From Haberlea rhodopensis (Eukaryota > Streptophyta > Magnoliopsida > Lamiales > Gesneriaceae): 64,000 nucleotides of DNA. Made by a program: the position numbers and the translations under genes. Location: contig CAJQUN010000433.1 in NCBI GenBank assembly GCA_907163345.1, positions 408,782-472,781 of the forward strand, given 5' to 3'. The notes under the pieces are model-generated. The model worked only from the letters and a program-made list of their open reading frames with translations, did no database searches and was not told where the DNA came from. How positions within the stretch are numbered: the first letter of the stretch is position 1; every line of letters starts with the position of its first letter. Shown in pieces: positions 23,528 to 35,326 of this stretch.

Positions 23528-23788
23528 GTTTCTTTGAATATTTTTGTTATATATATGATAAAATTCTGATTATGCTCTGTAGTTGCAGCTTTAGCTAATC
23601 TTCTACATCAGAAAAGATTTTATTAGATACTAGTAATATTTAATTATCTATAGTTATCAAGTTTCTTTTAATATTTTTGTTATATGATAAAAATTGATTA
23701 TGCTCTGTAGTTGCAGTTTTAACTGATCTTCTACATCAGAAAAGATTTTATTAGCTACTAGTAATATTTAATTATCTATAGTTATCAA
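23528..23788 (+). repeat. Two-copy tandem duplication, 133-bp period
   Basis: 23,528-23,660 and 23,661-23,788 are near-identical. Shared landmarks are GATTATGCTCTGTAGTTGCA and ACATCAGAAAAGATTTTATT. The duplication lies in the 5' leader of the MULE gene. Confidence 0.92.
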
Positions 23789-23791
23789 AAT

Positions 23792-24963
23792 ATGTCTATT
23801 CAAGTTTTATTTTATTGGGGGGTAATATTATACAAGATTCTGAGTTCGTCCGATATGATCGTGGTCCATCAAGAGGTACAACGATACGGCGTACAATTAA
23901 TTTTCTACAATTATTAGATAAAGTATATGATATCACTGGGTTCGATCGCAACCAGTTTCTTTTGAAATTATATGCTAGGCATATGTTCAAAGATTTTTCG
24001 GGGTTACGTCAGACTATTTTACCCATAGATGATGATTACAATTTAGCATGGCTACTTGATTCAGAACAGGGTCATAGTTGCTTGGAATTTTATATACAAG
24101 CAGAACCAAGGAATTATGATTATATTCCAGAAATGCCAATGAGTGGCAGTTTTTCAGAAGGATTGACGACATCTGTTATTCAAGAGACGTCTGTTGCTCG
24201 ACATCAAGCTGATGGTTCATATAGTGGTAGAGACCGAGATGATCATCCAGTAGATGTTGATAATGTTGCCGATGAGCCACGAGCAGACAGTTTTGCTGAT
24301 TTTGGTGATCAAATTAATTCTGAACCAGAGGGGATTCCATCTGATGATGAGACTGATGCTGATGATGATGAAGTTGATATTGGTCTGATGGCAGAAGCAG
24401 TTGAAAACCAAGAGGAGGGGGCACCAACCATGACAAATGATCATAATCTTTATCCAACAATCCCATTCTTTTCCATGACACATCCAGAAGTTTTTGGAGA
24501 TTCGATTGACAATCCAACAGGCCGTTGGGGGAGTTTTTATGATTACTCCAAAGGTGAAATCCATCGCAACATGGTCTTCAAAGATAAATTTCATCTGCAG
24601 GCAGCTGTGAAGGATTATTCAGTACGTGTTGCAAAACGTGAGTACCACGTTGTTAAGAGTACAAAAACATTGTGGAAAGTAATATGCAAACACGGTACAG
24701 AGGATATACCTTGCAGATGGTACATGTGTGCATGTTTGGATAAAAAAGTTGGGTTATTCAAAATAACCAAATATGGTGGTCCTCACACTTGTCTGCTGAG
24801 TGAGCTGTCGCTTGATCATTCGAACTTGGATAAGAATATGATTGCTAGCTTGTTATTGGGAATCGTTCGTCGTGATCCAGCTTATGAAATCAAGTATGTG
24901 ATTCAAACAGTGAAAGATAAGTATGGCTTTGAAATATCATATGCAAAAGGCTGGCATAGTTTG
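23792..24963 (+). pseudogene. MuDR/MULE transposase, N-terminal part only
   Basis: Mutator-like transposase cut off at 24,964 by an LTR element. The N-terminus has a PB1-like fold (beginning MSIQVLFYWG). After an acidic linker comes the plant MuDR DNA-binding region with FKDKFHLQAAVKDYSVR and a Cys/His cluster (CRWYMCACLDKK...GPHTC). Next is YEIKYVIQTVKDKYGFEISYAKGW, split here only for length: YEIKYVIQ, then FEISYAKGW. The DDE catalytic core and SWIM finger are absent; they do not reappear beyond the LTR element because a pararetrovirus is joined there. The natural ATG at 23,792 is separated from the rest by an apparent one-base loss in a G run (23,817-23,822). Confidence 0.88.
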
Positions 24964-26589
24964 TGTGATGCCCAGTTTATTTTGTTTATGATTAATAGTC
25001 TAATGGTAAATTATGAGATAATTTACGTGATTTAAATTTTGGGCCTCGTGTATTGGGTCGGGTCGAATTATTTGGGCATAGATGAAACTTTAGCATAATT
25101 TAAATGCTTGGGGGACTCATATTAATTTTATTATTTGAGCTGGAGACTTTAAATGCAAAACTTGAGATGTTTTAATTGTTGGGGAGATTTAACTTGAAAT
25201 GGGTTTAATATTTGTTGGGTATTGTTTTAATTGTTGGGGAGATTTAACTTGAAATGGGTTTAATATTTGTTGGGTATTGTTTTAATTGTTGGAGATTAAT
25301 TTTTTTACCCCTCATTCTCCTCCCAACTCATAAAAATCGGCCCCCTTTCTCCCCTTCTCCTCAACCCGTCGCCCCCCCTCCTTTGCCAAAGAGGACATCG
25401 ATTTTCATCTCCAAACCCTCTCATCTTGCAATCAATTGTAAGGTATGATACTCCTTCTTGTCCCAAGGCACCTTGCACTCTTTATTTTCGAAATGGTGTA
25501 TTGGTTTTTGCCATTTTTGAGTTCGAAAATTTAGGGTTGTGGGTGATATTTGTTTCAATTTTGGGGCTATTGGAGAGCTAGGCTTGGCCTTTGTTGGTAT
25601 GGATTTTGATGTTTTTTGAGTTGTTAATTGAAGGGGAGGCATTGAAATACTAGTGTGTGCAGATTTTTGGGAGTGTGTGTGTGAAGTGTGTGTGCAGAGT
25701 GTGTGTGTGCGTGAACAGTGTGTGTGTTAGTGTGAGTAGATGGTGTTTATGCAAGTTATTATGTATCCCTACATATATTGAAGTGTAAATGTGTTAAAGT
25801 ACATACATGTATGTAGTTAGATGGAGTATTGTCAATGAAGAATGATAATTTGGAATTTGGATAGTATGATAAATGAATTGATTGTTGGAAGTTAATTGTG
25901 ACTCACTTTATTGGATGGTTGATTGTTAAAATAAATTGTGGAATTATGTCTTGGCTTAGTATTATTGTTGGTTAAAGAAAGAAAGAAATGAATACTAAAA
26001 TCATGTATGTAATGTGTTTGTTAATATGCTTAGATGTGATTCAAGTGTGGGTCTAAGCCTTGTTAATGGGTGGTGAAAAGAACTAACTTGACTTATAGCC
26101 ATTGTAATATTTTGGTGGATGTTGGGCTATGGTATGAAATGTGTTACCTTTGGAAGCATGTGTAGTGTGTGAATAAATGAGTTAGATACATGGTAGTGTG
26201 TGTCATAACATGGATTAAAGATTGTGGTGATGTATATGCTTGAATGGGCATCATATGAGTTTTAAATTAAGAATTATGAAACTCAAATGCATGTTTAATT
26301 TGTTTAAGTTGAATTCAATCAAAGGACTTTATATTGTGATTAAGTGAGTTTGGACATAAATAGTAGAATATTTTATATCCTATGTGCAATGTTGAGAAAT
26401 CTGATTTTGCAGGAGAGATCAGAAATTGAGATATGTTATCTGAGGATAGGAAATGGTAGGCAGTACTGTGCTGTTGGAGTATGACAACAGATGATGTGAC
26501 AATCGGGTATGTGTATGTCATTTACATGATGACACAGGTACGTAATGATGTACAAGCATTGATGAATATATTTTCCACTGTATTATTGA

Positions 26590-27300
26590 AAAGCGAAGTG
26601 TCGCTTAGGTTTAGGGTCGCTTTTATGGTTGACCGACGTGTTATTATTATGTGTGGGTCGCCTTCGTGCTGAGCGACGTGTTATTATTATATGTGGGTCG
26701 CTGTGGGTACGAGCGACGTATTAATATATTGAAGGGTCACCACCTAGTAGCGAGTGATGTGTTTATTTAGATGTCGCCACTTGTTGTGTGCGATGTGATT
26801 GTGTTGTGTTGGATATACAGTGGGGTCACCGCTGAGGCGAGTGATGTGTTTATTTAGAGGTCGCCACTTAGGAGTGAGCGATGTGATTTGGGTCACCATT
26901 GAAGAGTGAGTGATGTGGTCGCCACTGACGAGTGTGTGATGTGTTGTATGATTTAGAGGTCGCCACTTAGGAGTGAGCGATGTGATTTGGGTCACCACTG
27001 ACGAGTGAGTGATGTGGTCGCTACTGATGAGTGTGCGATGTGTTAGTATGATTTAGAGGTCGCCACTTAGGAGTGTGCGATGTGATTCGGGTCACCATTG
27101 ACAAGTGAGTGATGTGGTCGCCGCTGACAAGCGAGCGACATGTATATTTCAGGGTCAATGCTAGGGAGAGCATGTGACGTGTATATTGATATTGAGTCGG
27201 TGCTAGGGAGAGCATGCGATGTGATTATTGTCGGGATCGACACTATTGAGAGTGTGCAATGTATTTTATGTGCCTCCACTATGGAAGGAGGGTGATGAAT
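26590..27300 (+). repeat. GTCGC...GCGAY stem-loop array (LARD1)
   Basis: About 15 units of roughly 30-50 bp, each GTCGC or GTCAC, a loop of about 9-14 nt, then GCGAC/GCGAT or GTGAT. The arm change GTCGC to GTCAC is matched by GCGAY to GTGAT. Later units swap in other paired arms: ATGCT/AGCAT, ACACT/AGTGT, CCTCC/GGAGG. Unit ends are followed by a conserved GTG. Confidence 0.82.
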
Positions 27301-27784
27301 ATACATTGATTTAAATTGACCTTATTGATTGAACGTATTGTGATAATCAAATGTACAGGTGAAAGCGATCATGGAGAGAGTGGATGAAGAGACATTATTG
27401 TTTTCTTTCATTTTTATTGCAGTGAATGCAATAGCGGGGTGTGATTGATACCGATATATTGATGACATTTATTGGTGAGATGACGGTATGATTATATTAT
27501 GATATTTGCGATTTATAATATTTATCGCTATCATATCGAAGCGATGGAAATATTGTGAATGCCGCTGATATGTCGAGGCAATGAATATTTTTTTGACGGT
27601 CATGTTATTGATGATGAGTATATCAATTGTGTATTGATATGAAATTATATTTTGTGGCATATTTATGTTGAGAACAGGGACAGTTTAAAGAATCGAGTGT
27701 GGATCCACTGTGTACAGTAAGTGTTATTACATCTTATTGTTTTAAGAACATAATTTTATGCATTGTGATTATGGATATTATATG

Positions 27785-28100
27785 TATGTCAGTCATGGCG
27801 ATGATATTGTGCAAGCCCGTAGTGGCGATGATATTATGTATGCCAGTAGTGGCGATGATATTGTGCATGCCTGTAGTGGCGATGAGATTATGTATGCCAG
27901 TAGTGGCGATGACATTGTACATGCTCGTAGTGACGATGGGATTATGCATGCCATTGTTGGCAATGCGTATTGATATATTGCTATTGTGTTAACAGTGAAT
28001 ACTAGTGTGCCGTCATTGGGCGATGATTATTGATGTGCTGCTATTATGTTAGCATGAGTATTAGTGTACTGCTATTGTGTTAGCGATGTATATTGATGAT
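27785..28100 (+). repeat. GCCA-GTAG-TGGCGATG stem-loop array (LARD1)
   Basis: Units of about 26 bp: GCCAGTAGTGGCGATG gives a 4-bp stem with a GTAG tetraloop. Variants keep pairing (GCCA/TGGC and GCTA/TAGC) ahead of GATG. Array continues with GCTATTGTGTTAGCGATG near 28,068-28,085. Confidence 0.8.
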
Positions 28101-29599
28101 GTGTTGATTGTAGAGCGCAGTGAACATTGTGTTATACAAACCATATTATTGTTTCTTGGACACATGAGTTGTAGGCTCAAGAGAATATTGGAATGTTCCA
28201 CGGGAACGAGGAATTGAGGTAAACCATTTCGTTTGGTTTAACCTGTTTGATATACGTGGATTGTGAATTATCTCGATTGATTTATATAGTTTATGACTTG
28301 AGAATGAAATTGAAATGACATATCGTATTAACATGTTCATTGAATATTTTTGCAGTGACGAGATAACAGTGGGGTGATGATGATCAGATTGAAATGATAT
28401 CGGTTTATGAAAACATGATTGTTTTGTATAATGTGAGATTAATGATCTGTCAATCATGTTATGTTGAGTTAAATGTAACCATGTTGGAATGAGATTAATG
28501 AACAAGTCATGAGATGACATGGAACGTCACGGGATGACGTGAGATCGCTACGAATGTCCTGTGTGGGCGTGTGATTATTGTGAACGTTGCGGGTCGACGT
28601 AGTAAGTACGAAATTATGATGTTATTCTCTGGTATGTAATGACAACACTGATAAATAATCATGTAGTGATTAATGATGAGTTAGACATGATGTGATAAAC
28701 AATATAATGATGTCATAATGAGAATACATGGGATATATGAACATTCACTTTAGATGATTTATCATATTGATATTGTGTTAAAAACGGGAAGGCATATAAA
28801 TGATGATATATGCGATGAGACTGATGTATGAGAAATCATGAATACATACTACACGATGATATGTTATTCATTTATGAAATAGTACTTTGTTGAATAAAGG
28901 ATCAAAAGGAATTACGTCATTGAGGCATGGGAGTGATTCTTATGTTGAATTTCAATCACACATATATGTGATAGTTTGTTGTAGCATGATGCGTGCAGGA
29001 TTGCGTGAAACTTTTGACGCAGGGAATGTTTGACGACGGAAACATTATGAATATCAATAATGCGTAAATGACGAGGTACGTGGTTATGTTATGAGTATTT
29101 GAGAAATACTAATGAGCTTCTGTCTAATACTTCATACCAGATGATAGTTGGGTGATGAAATATGGAAACATTAATATTTGAAAGCATGTGAGTACTGTGA
29201 TGAGCATGATACTATGATGCTACTGTACATGTAGGTGACTTAATCTACAAAGGTGTGAGATTAATCAGTCAACGTTGATGTTGATGTTGATACATTGTTT
29301 TAAATTGATTATATACAAGTGATTTGTAAGAAATGTGGGATAATACAAAGTAACTTATCTAAGTAGATAAGAAAAAATGACGGGTTATGAGATAAAATTT
29401 GGGGAATGAACAATATTTGATATTGATGATATGTGATTGCTGTGCGCATAATGTTGATATACGTATGAGAATTACTAATGGACTTTCTAGTAATTGCATT
29501 ACGCCAGATAATAACCAGAAGATGATATAGGTGGAGTTGATGTTTAAGGACTCAAGAGTACCATTATTTCATACGGACAATGGTGATGTACGATAAAAG

Positions 29600-29785
29600 T
29601 TGGATTCCGATGTCTCTTACGTTGAGCGTCCTATTCGGATTCTGGATCGGGCCGATCGTAAACTTCGCAGTAAAGTGATTCCTATGGTTAAAGTCCAGTG
29701 GGAAAGACGGGGTGTCGAGGAGGCAACATGGGAAACGGAGCAACACATGTTCCTACACTATCCTGAGCTATCTGCTGGTATGTAA
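29600..29785 (+). pseudogene. Gypsy pol C-terminal remnant in LARD1
   Basis: About 60 codons ending in a stop encode only the chromodomain-like Pol tail: VERPIRILDRADRKL, IPMVKVQWERRGVE, ATWETEQHM. Upstream sequence is non-coding. Directly after come a short spacer and the 3' LTR, the normal position for this tail. It shows LARD1 derives from a Tekay-like chromovirus. Confidence 0.85.
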
Positions 29786-29857
29786 ATATTTACTTTGGCT
29801 TTTATGGTAAGCGTGTATTCAAATTTCGGGGTTGAAATTTTATTAGTAGGGAAGAAC

Positions 29858-30372
29858 TGTGATGCTCAGTTTATTTTGTTTATGATTAATAGTCTAATGG
29901 TAAATTATGGGATAATTTACGTGATTTTAATTTTGGGCCTCGTGTATTGGGTCGGGTCGAATTATTTGGGCATAGATGGAACTTTGGCATAATTTAAATG
30001 CTCGGGGGACTCATATTAATTTTATTATTTGAGCTGGAGACTTTAAATGCAAAACTTGAGATGTTTTAATTGTTGGGGAGATTTAACTTGAAATGGGTTT
30101 AATATTTGTTGGGTATTGTTTTAATTGTTGGGGAGAATTAACTTGAAATGGGTTTAATATTTGTTGGGTATTGTTTTAATTGTTGGAGATTAATTTTTTT
30201 ACCCCTCATTCTCCTCCCAACTCATAAAAATCGCCCCCCTTTCTCCCCTTCTCCTCAACCCGTCGCCCCCCCTCCTTTGCCAAAGAGGACATCGATTTTC
30301 ATCTCCAAACCCTCTCATCTTGCAATCAATTGTAAGGTATGATACTCCTTCTTGTCCCAAGGCACCTTGCAC
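29858..30372 (+). mobile_element. Truncated 3' LTR of LARD1
   Basis: Matches 24,964-25,478 closely, then stops at a junction with reversed pararetrovirus sequence. CACCTTG occurs on both sides of the junction, suggesting microhomology joining. Confidence 0.88.
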
Positions 30373-31010
30373 ACCTTGTTGTCTGAACTGAAGGATCGCT
30401 TCTCCAAATTTCCGCTGATTCTTCATCTTTGGGTGTCGAAGTTTTCCTTCATCACCACGCTTGGTGCAAAAACTAATGGGGAATTTTTTGTGAAATGCCT
30501 CTCTTAGTCTCTGCACAATAATCTTATCATCACAAATGGTTGTGAAAATAAGTCGCCTTGTCTCGTTCTCCTGAGTGAACTTCTTGAATGTCTGTAGGAA
30601 ATTGTTTCCCAGCAGCATATCTGCACCGTATCATGGAATAAATAGGTGGGGTTTTGACTTTGTACCATGGGCTACCGCATGCTCTGCCGATAATGATTTC
30701 CGCTCCTTGGATTCCTTCATTAAGAATAAGGATTCGTTTGGAAAAGTCTCTTTCGGTAATAGCTGGTAATTTCTCACCAACTTCTTCGGGGAAGATATCT
30801 CGTCTGGCAGTACATATTCCAGCTCCTGAATAAATGTAGGCTGCAAAATATTCTACCCAATACTTCGCATATAACATCCCGACGGAGATGTATATTGAGA
30901 ATGTACTAGTGGTCATCTGATCCGATATCGCTTTCCTTCCACTATGAATTCTAATCCGTCTTGTAATCTTTCCCAAGGTTTATGTTCCTCGAGAAATTCA
31001 ATCCCTAGAA
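30373..31010 (-). pseudogene. Endogenous pararetrovirus copy 2: protease and start of RT
   Basis: Minus-strand counterpart of copy 1. The RT entry (LREAFHKKFPISFC) and the FLQTFKKFTQENE linker follow a degenerate aspartic protease. The active-site triad region reads IYSGAG where a D-T/S-G motif is expected, so the catalytic Asp appears to be Tyr. FPEE and the DFSKRILILNEG block also match copy 1. Frameshifts are present. The rest of RT is cut off at the LARD1 junction. Confidence 0.82.
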
Positions 31011-31369
31011 TAAGCTGTTATGGGATTCTTCCTGCAGTTCCTTCAATTTTTAGATCAATTTCACCAATTTGAAGGTTTCTTGATACCTACCAACTGTAGG
31101 TTGTTGCAAATAGTGGAGGACATAACAATGGAAGATATTTTCTTTCTCCGTAATGTCAAAAATTATCTGCACTTCTCTACAGCCTTCTGGGCATTTTCAG
31201 CTTTCCTGTTGTTTTGAATACATCAGAGATTTTCTAAATTCTGCTCGAGACTGCCTTCTGTTTTTCCCTCGGATAGTTGCTGATTAACCTATCCTGTTGG
31301 AAAGACATCCTTCTTGGCTCGATCATAAGGCTTCTGCTTCTGTTCAGAATAGTTGATCTTGTATCCTCG

Positions 31370-31905
31370 TGTCGATCTCTCCTATTGTCGGAGTATCAAT
31401 GATGTCCGGCAATACCACTTTGGTGAAATCCTTGAAGATTCTGGGGACTTCAATGAATTCCTTTCTCAAGCATACTTCTGAATGATGAGTATTCAAGAGT
31501 GCTATGAGACCTTGTAGGTGATCGAGTAAGGCATGTTTCCTTCTTTCATCAACTCATTTCTTTTAAAATCTTGATGAAGAGTTAGAACCGTGTTAAAATA
31601 TCGATCCCCCAAATTGTATGCAATTCTAGGATAGATGTTGAAAGCCATCTTTCCGCTTACAAATTTCCTGCAACTGTTCCCAAACAAGAGTCCTTGGTTC
31701 GGGATTCTCTTGTCAAAGATCTCCAGGTTGAGAGGCGAATCAATTCATTCCTTGAATGTTGCCTTGATGATGACTCTAATCCGATATGAATCCATGAGAG
31801 TGTATTAGCAACTTCTCTTTTGACCTTGTTTTTAATCTCCTGGATTTCTCTATAGGGGATTAATTGCATCTCGATTTGGTTTCCCGTGAATTCCATTGGG
31901 ATTGC
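31370..31905 (-). pseudogene. Endogenous pararetrovirus copy 2: movement protein region
   Basis: Broken frames resemble the caulimovirid (30K-type) movement protein: WIHIG near 31,790, then MAFNIYPRIAYNLGDRYF and MPYSITYKVS near 31,530-31,660. In the family this protein carries virions or genomes between cells. It lies downstream of the zinc-finger coat region and upstream of the protease, an order unlike the usual movement-protein-first layout. Confidence 0.7.
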
Positions 31906-31989
31906 AAATTCACATGTTGTTACCTTATGGATAATCTAATGCCTCATGCTTCGAAGACCAATCATATCCATGGCTTTCTCCATTACTCC

Positions 31990-32382
31990 AATTGTAAATC
32001 CATTATACATCTGAAGCTTTGGCTCTTCCATCATGATCCTTATAAGAGTTTTATGAGAAACAGTTGTATGAGAGAAAAATTCCGACGGCTCTTCTCTGAT
32101 CACGTGTTGAAGGAACTCTTTTTCACTCTGATTCTGAGCTGGATCCACCTCCATCATCAGAATAGTTCTCTTCTTCATAGATGCTTTCATCTGAGGGAAT
32201 ATCCTCAAATTGATACACCTGTACCAACTCCTGAAAATAGGCAACATCTTCAAATTCATTGGTATGCTCGAACTGTCTTACTCCACGGCTTTGGTTTTCT
32301 GGACAATCTGTAGAGATATGTCCTCTTGCACCGCATGTCCAACAGTTACAATCTTTGAAATTCTCATTTGCAAGAGTATGTG
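31990..32382 (-). pseudogene. Endogenous pararetrovirus copy 2: coat-protein CCHC finger and acidic tail
   Basis: A CCHC knuckle, CWTCGARGHISTDC, typical of caulimovirid coat proteins, is followed by an acidic Glu/Asp/Ser-rich segment. The upstream basic region lies at 43,655-43,863, beyond the inserted solo LTR. The ATGTG duplication at 32,378-32,382 and 43,648-43,652 marks that insertion. Confidence 0.78.
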
Positions 32383-34388
32383 TGTGACACCCTACCTTTC
32401 AGTACACATACCACGCATATCTCTTTTATACACGTGTACATACACGAGGCATATCACCTAACATTTATCATGTAAAGGTATCACATCACTTATATACATA
32501 CACATAACTGTGACTATAACATTACTATAGTAAAAATATTTAAGTCGTCGAAGCGGAAAATTGTACTTTATAACATGTAAAATTTAAGACTTTTTCCATA
32601 ACCATATGTACATGGCATATATGCCACAAAATGGATTGATGTTGTATCTCGCATTACTCATTCCAAAAACGTATACACTTATATGTACAATGATGAGCAG
32701 AGGGAGAAGAACTACAGATTAGCCGGCCAACCTTGTATCCATACTGCAAAAGACTTCAAAAAGACTTTTAGACCTGCCTCTAGAGTCAACTTTTACTTTG
32801 GATTATCTGAAACAAACACTTCACTGAGTATATACAAATAACCGATATTCAACATCACATACATATATAACTCATCATAACTGTAGTAACACTTGTACAA
32901 CAAGTAATTCACATGTACACATGTATGTATGATTATTTGTTCTTCTGTTATGGATCAATTAGAATCAGAAATAATTTGTGATCACAAGATGGCCATGGCA
33001 CTCTGTAGATCTCCTTTTTGAGTTCTCAATTAACTCGGGATCTGTATTCTTTGATTCTGTAATTCTGACCGTACTCAGAATGCATCAACACATGGTTCAA
33101 GATCCTTAGTATCCATAACAGAGTTCGATAATCTCTTATGTATGCACATGAATGCACAATTCACAATCACATTTCAATATAATAAAACATCACATCATAT
33201 ACAACACATATTTACACCCATTATAAAGGCAATTCATAGAACATAAATCATATACTTATGTACAGTTAAATACCAAGTTAAAGGATATACTCACAAACGA
33301 TATTCCTATCTCGAAGAACTCTTTTAGTTCGCTTTATCTGTAGCTTGTTTGAGATTATGACCTATAAATACATTTATCTTAATAAATCAGCAAATATTTG
33401 CATTTAACATGTTTTCATAGTCCACATACATCATACTAGGCTTCCCATACTTTAAATCATCAAAGAAAACCATTTTTCCAAAATTTTAGCTTGAGTGATC
33501 GGTCTCGACAAAGAGGCGATCGATCGCTACAGGGCAGAATGTTCTAGTGGAAAATTCTGCATTTTTCAGCTTTGAACCTTTCTGTATAAAATTCATAACT
33601 AATTCATATGAACTCCAAATGACTCCCACTTGCTGTCAAATTAAAGATAACTCAAATCTCTACAATTCATCTTTGAAGTGCTTAAATTAATTCAATCATC
33701 TTCCTAAACAAAATTAGCCAAGAACAACAAGTTTCTGAAATCATTTAACTTTAAAGGTCAACCTGTACATAGTTTGGTAAAATGGACATAACTCATGCAT
33801 TATAACTCCACTTGAATTTACTATTAAATTAAAGATAACTTAACATACTACAACGTTCATTTGAACACCAACCTCAAAAAAAAAGTCTAAGAGTTCCAAA
33901 AATTCAAAACACTATAGTAGTTCTGTTTTTCATCAGATTTCTTATACAAACACATGTTCTTTCTTTCCAAAACCTCTTCTACATTCTTTAAACCTATTCC
34001 CTTCATGTATAACATCAAATATCAACTTCAAAATACATGTTTTCATCTACAACATGCAAACCCTATGTTATTTCTCAACAAATATCAACCAAGACATGAT
34101 TAAAACTTGTCAAAACCATAGAAACAAAGAGTAAACATAGGTATACCTTCCTCTACAATTTTTTGGAACAAAACTTGAGTTTCTATGAGTTTTGATAGCT
34201 TTCCCTCAAAGCTTAGATGCAAAAACAAAAATGAAAGATAAGCTGATAAGTTTCATTCCTTTTTCACTAGATAAATATGAATTATAGAAATATTGCACTT
34301 TAGTCCTTCAAGTCTCTATCATCTTACACTTAAGTCCTCAGCTATCTATATTCATAATTTTAACCATATTCTCGATATAATGAAACCG
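32383..34388 (-). mobile_element. Solo LTR of the gypsy A family, major part
   Basis: Reverse complement of the LTR type at 1,482-3,525, ending (minus strand) GGGTGTCACA. Its other end is at 43,439-43,647. ATGTG flanks both outer ends, so it is a solo LTR with a 5-bp target duplication inside the pararetrovirus coat gene. Contains one CGATCGATCG palindrome near 33,518. Small reading frames are not supported. Confidence 0.9.
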
Positions 34389-34716
34389 TGTGATGTCCGC
34401 GGATTAATGGCGTTAATCCCGGTATGGTATTAATCCTTAAGGGATTTTATTTGTGGCAATTAAGAATTAATTGTGGTTTGGGACTCCCGGGGATTTTAAA
34501 TCCGATTTTTGGAGTCGTTGGATCCAAGGGATGAGATTGTATTCTCATCGTGGTGATGACCTTGGATTTTGGTCTTTGGTGTGATTTGGGGTCCGGAGTA
34601 CTTTGTCCTAGGGCTGACAATGGAATTTGAGTTGGAGAGGTGATTTTTGAAAACAGATGATTTTTAATGAATCATGATGTATTTGTGGAGGTATTGGTGT
34701 GTTGTGGTATTTTTGC

Positions 34717-34724
34717 TATATATA
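34717..34724 (+). promoter_or_regulatory. TATA box of LARD2 5' LTR
   Basis: TATATATA, repeated at 41,189-41,196 in the 3' LTR. It would place the RNA start near 34,750, so the palindrome array, hairpins and internal domain would all be transcribed. Confidence 0.6.
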
Positions 34725-35144
34725 CCCGTTGGACACGAGATTTCCGTCATTTGGCACGGAATCACTTCTCTCCCTCTCCTCTCCCCCTCTTATCGTGTAA
34801 CACCCCTTTCCCCAACCCTCATCTTTTCTCTTTGGAGAAAATGGCCGGAGGCTCGATTTAGGAGACGGATTCTTCGAAGATAAGTTGGTAATCTCCTTCC
34901 CCTCGCTTTTATCTCCGTTTGGATTGTGATTTTGTTGGTTTTGATTGAGTTTTGGGTTTAGTTTGATTTGGGTGATTTTGGTAAAAATCATAAATCTTTT
35001 GGATTTGTTTTATTTTGGGTTGAACACCCTTGTTGGGGGTCCTTGTGTGTGGTTTTGTTGTGGTTTTGAGTTGGGAGGAGTTGGGGTATGTTTTGTGGAG
35101 GTTTCAAGCTTTCAAAAATGGTGTTTTTCGGGTTGTAGGTCGGG

Positions 35145-35326
35145 GCGATCGATCGCCCGTTTTTGGCGATCGATCGCGCGCAAGCAGTGGGCTTTTCAGC
35201 AAGGTGGCGATCGATCGCTACTTTTGGGCGATCGATCGCCTCACGCCGTAAGGTCTGGCGATCGATCGTTGAGCGATCGATCGCCGAGGGGCTAGCGATC
35301 GATCGCCCGGCACAGCGATCGATCGC
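35145..35326. repeat. Eight CGATCGATCG palindromes, LARD2 5' LTR
   Basis: Eight copies, mostly GCGATCGATCGC, as in LTR B1 though the spacers differ. The 3' LTR copy spans 41,616-41,803 with one unit mutated to CTATCGATCGC. Confidence 0.9.

Larger units (their letters stand above)
24964..30372 (+). mobile_element. LARD1: largely non-coding gypsy-type LTR element
   Basis: 5' LTR begins TGTGATGCCC inside the MULE gene. The same sequence restarts at 29,858 and matches for about 510 bp before being cut off at about 30,372. Between them lies about 4.9 kb with only a short pol 3' remnant (29,600-29,785). The rest is non-coding and rich in stem-loop arrays. LTR start, an AGGTACGT...GTACAAGCAT module near 26,537 and hairpin arrays relate it to gypsy B and LARD2. 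The 5' LTR end and PBS could not be located, so LTR length is unknown. Confidence 0.75.

Noticed and set aside
31864..32313. 149-residue plus-strand open frame
   Set aside because: Antisense to the pararetrovirus coat/movement remnant; no domain of its own.
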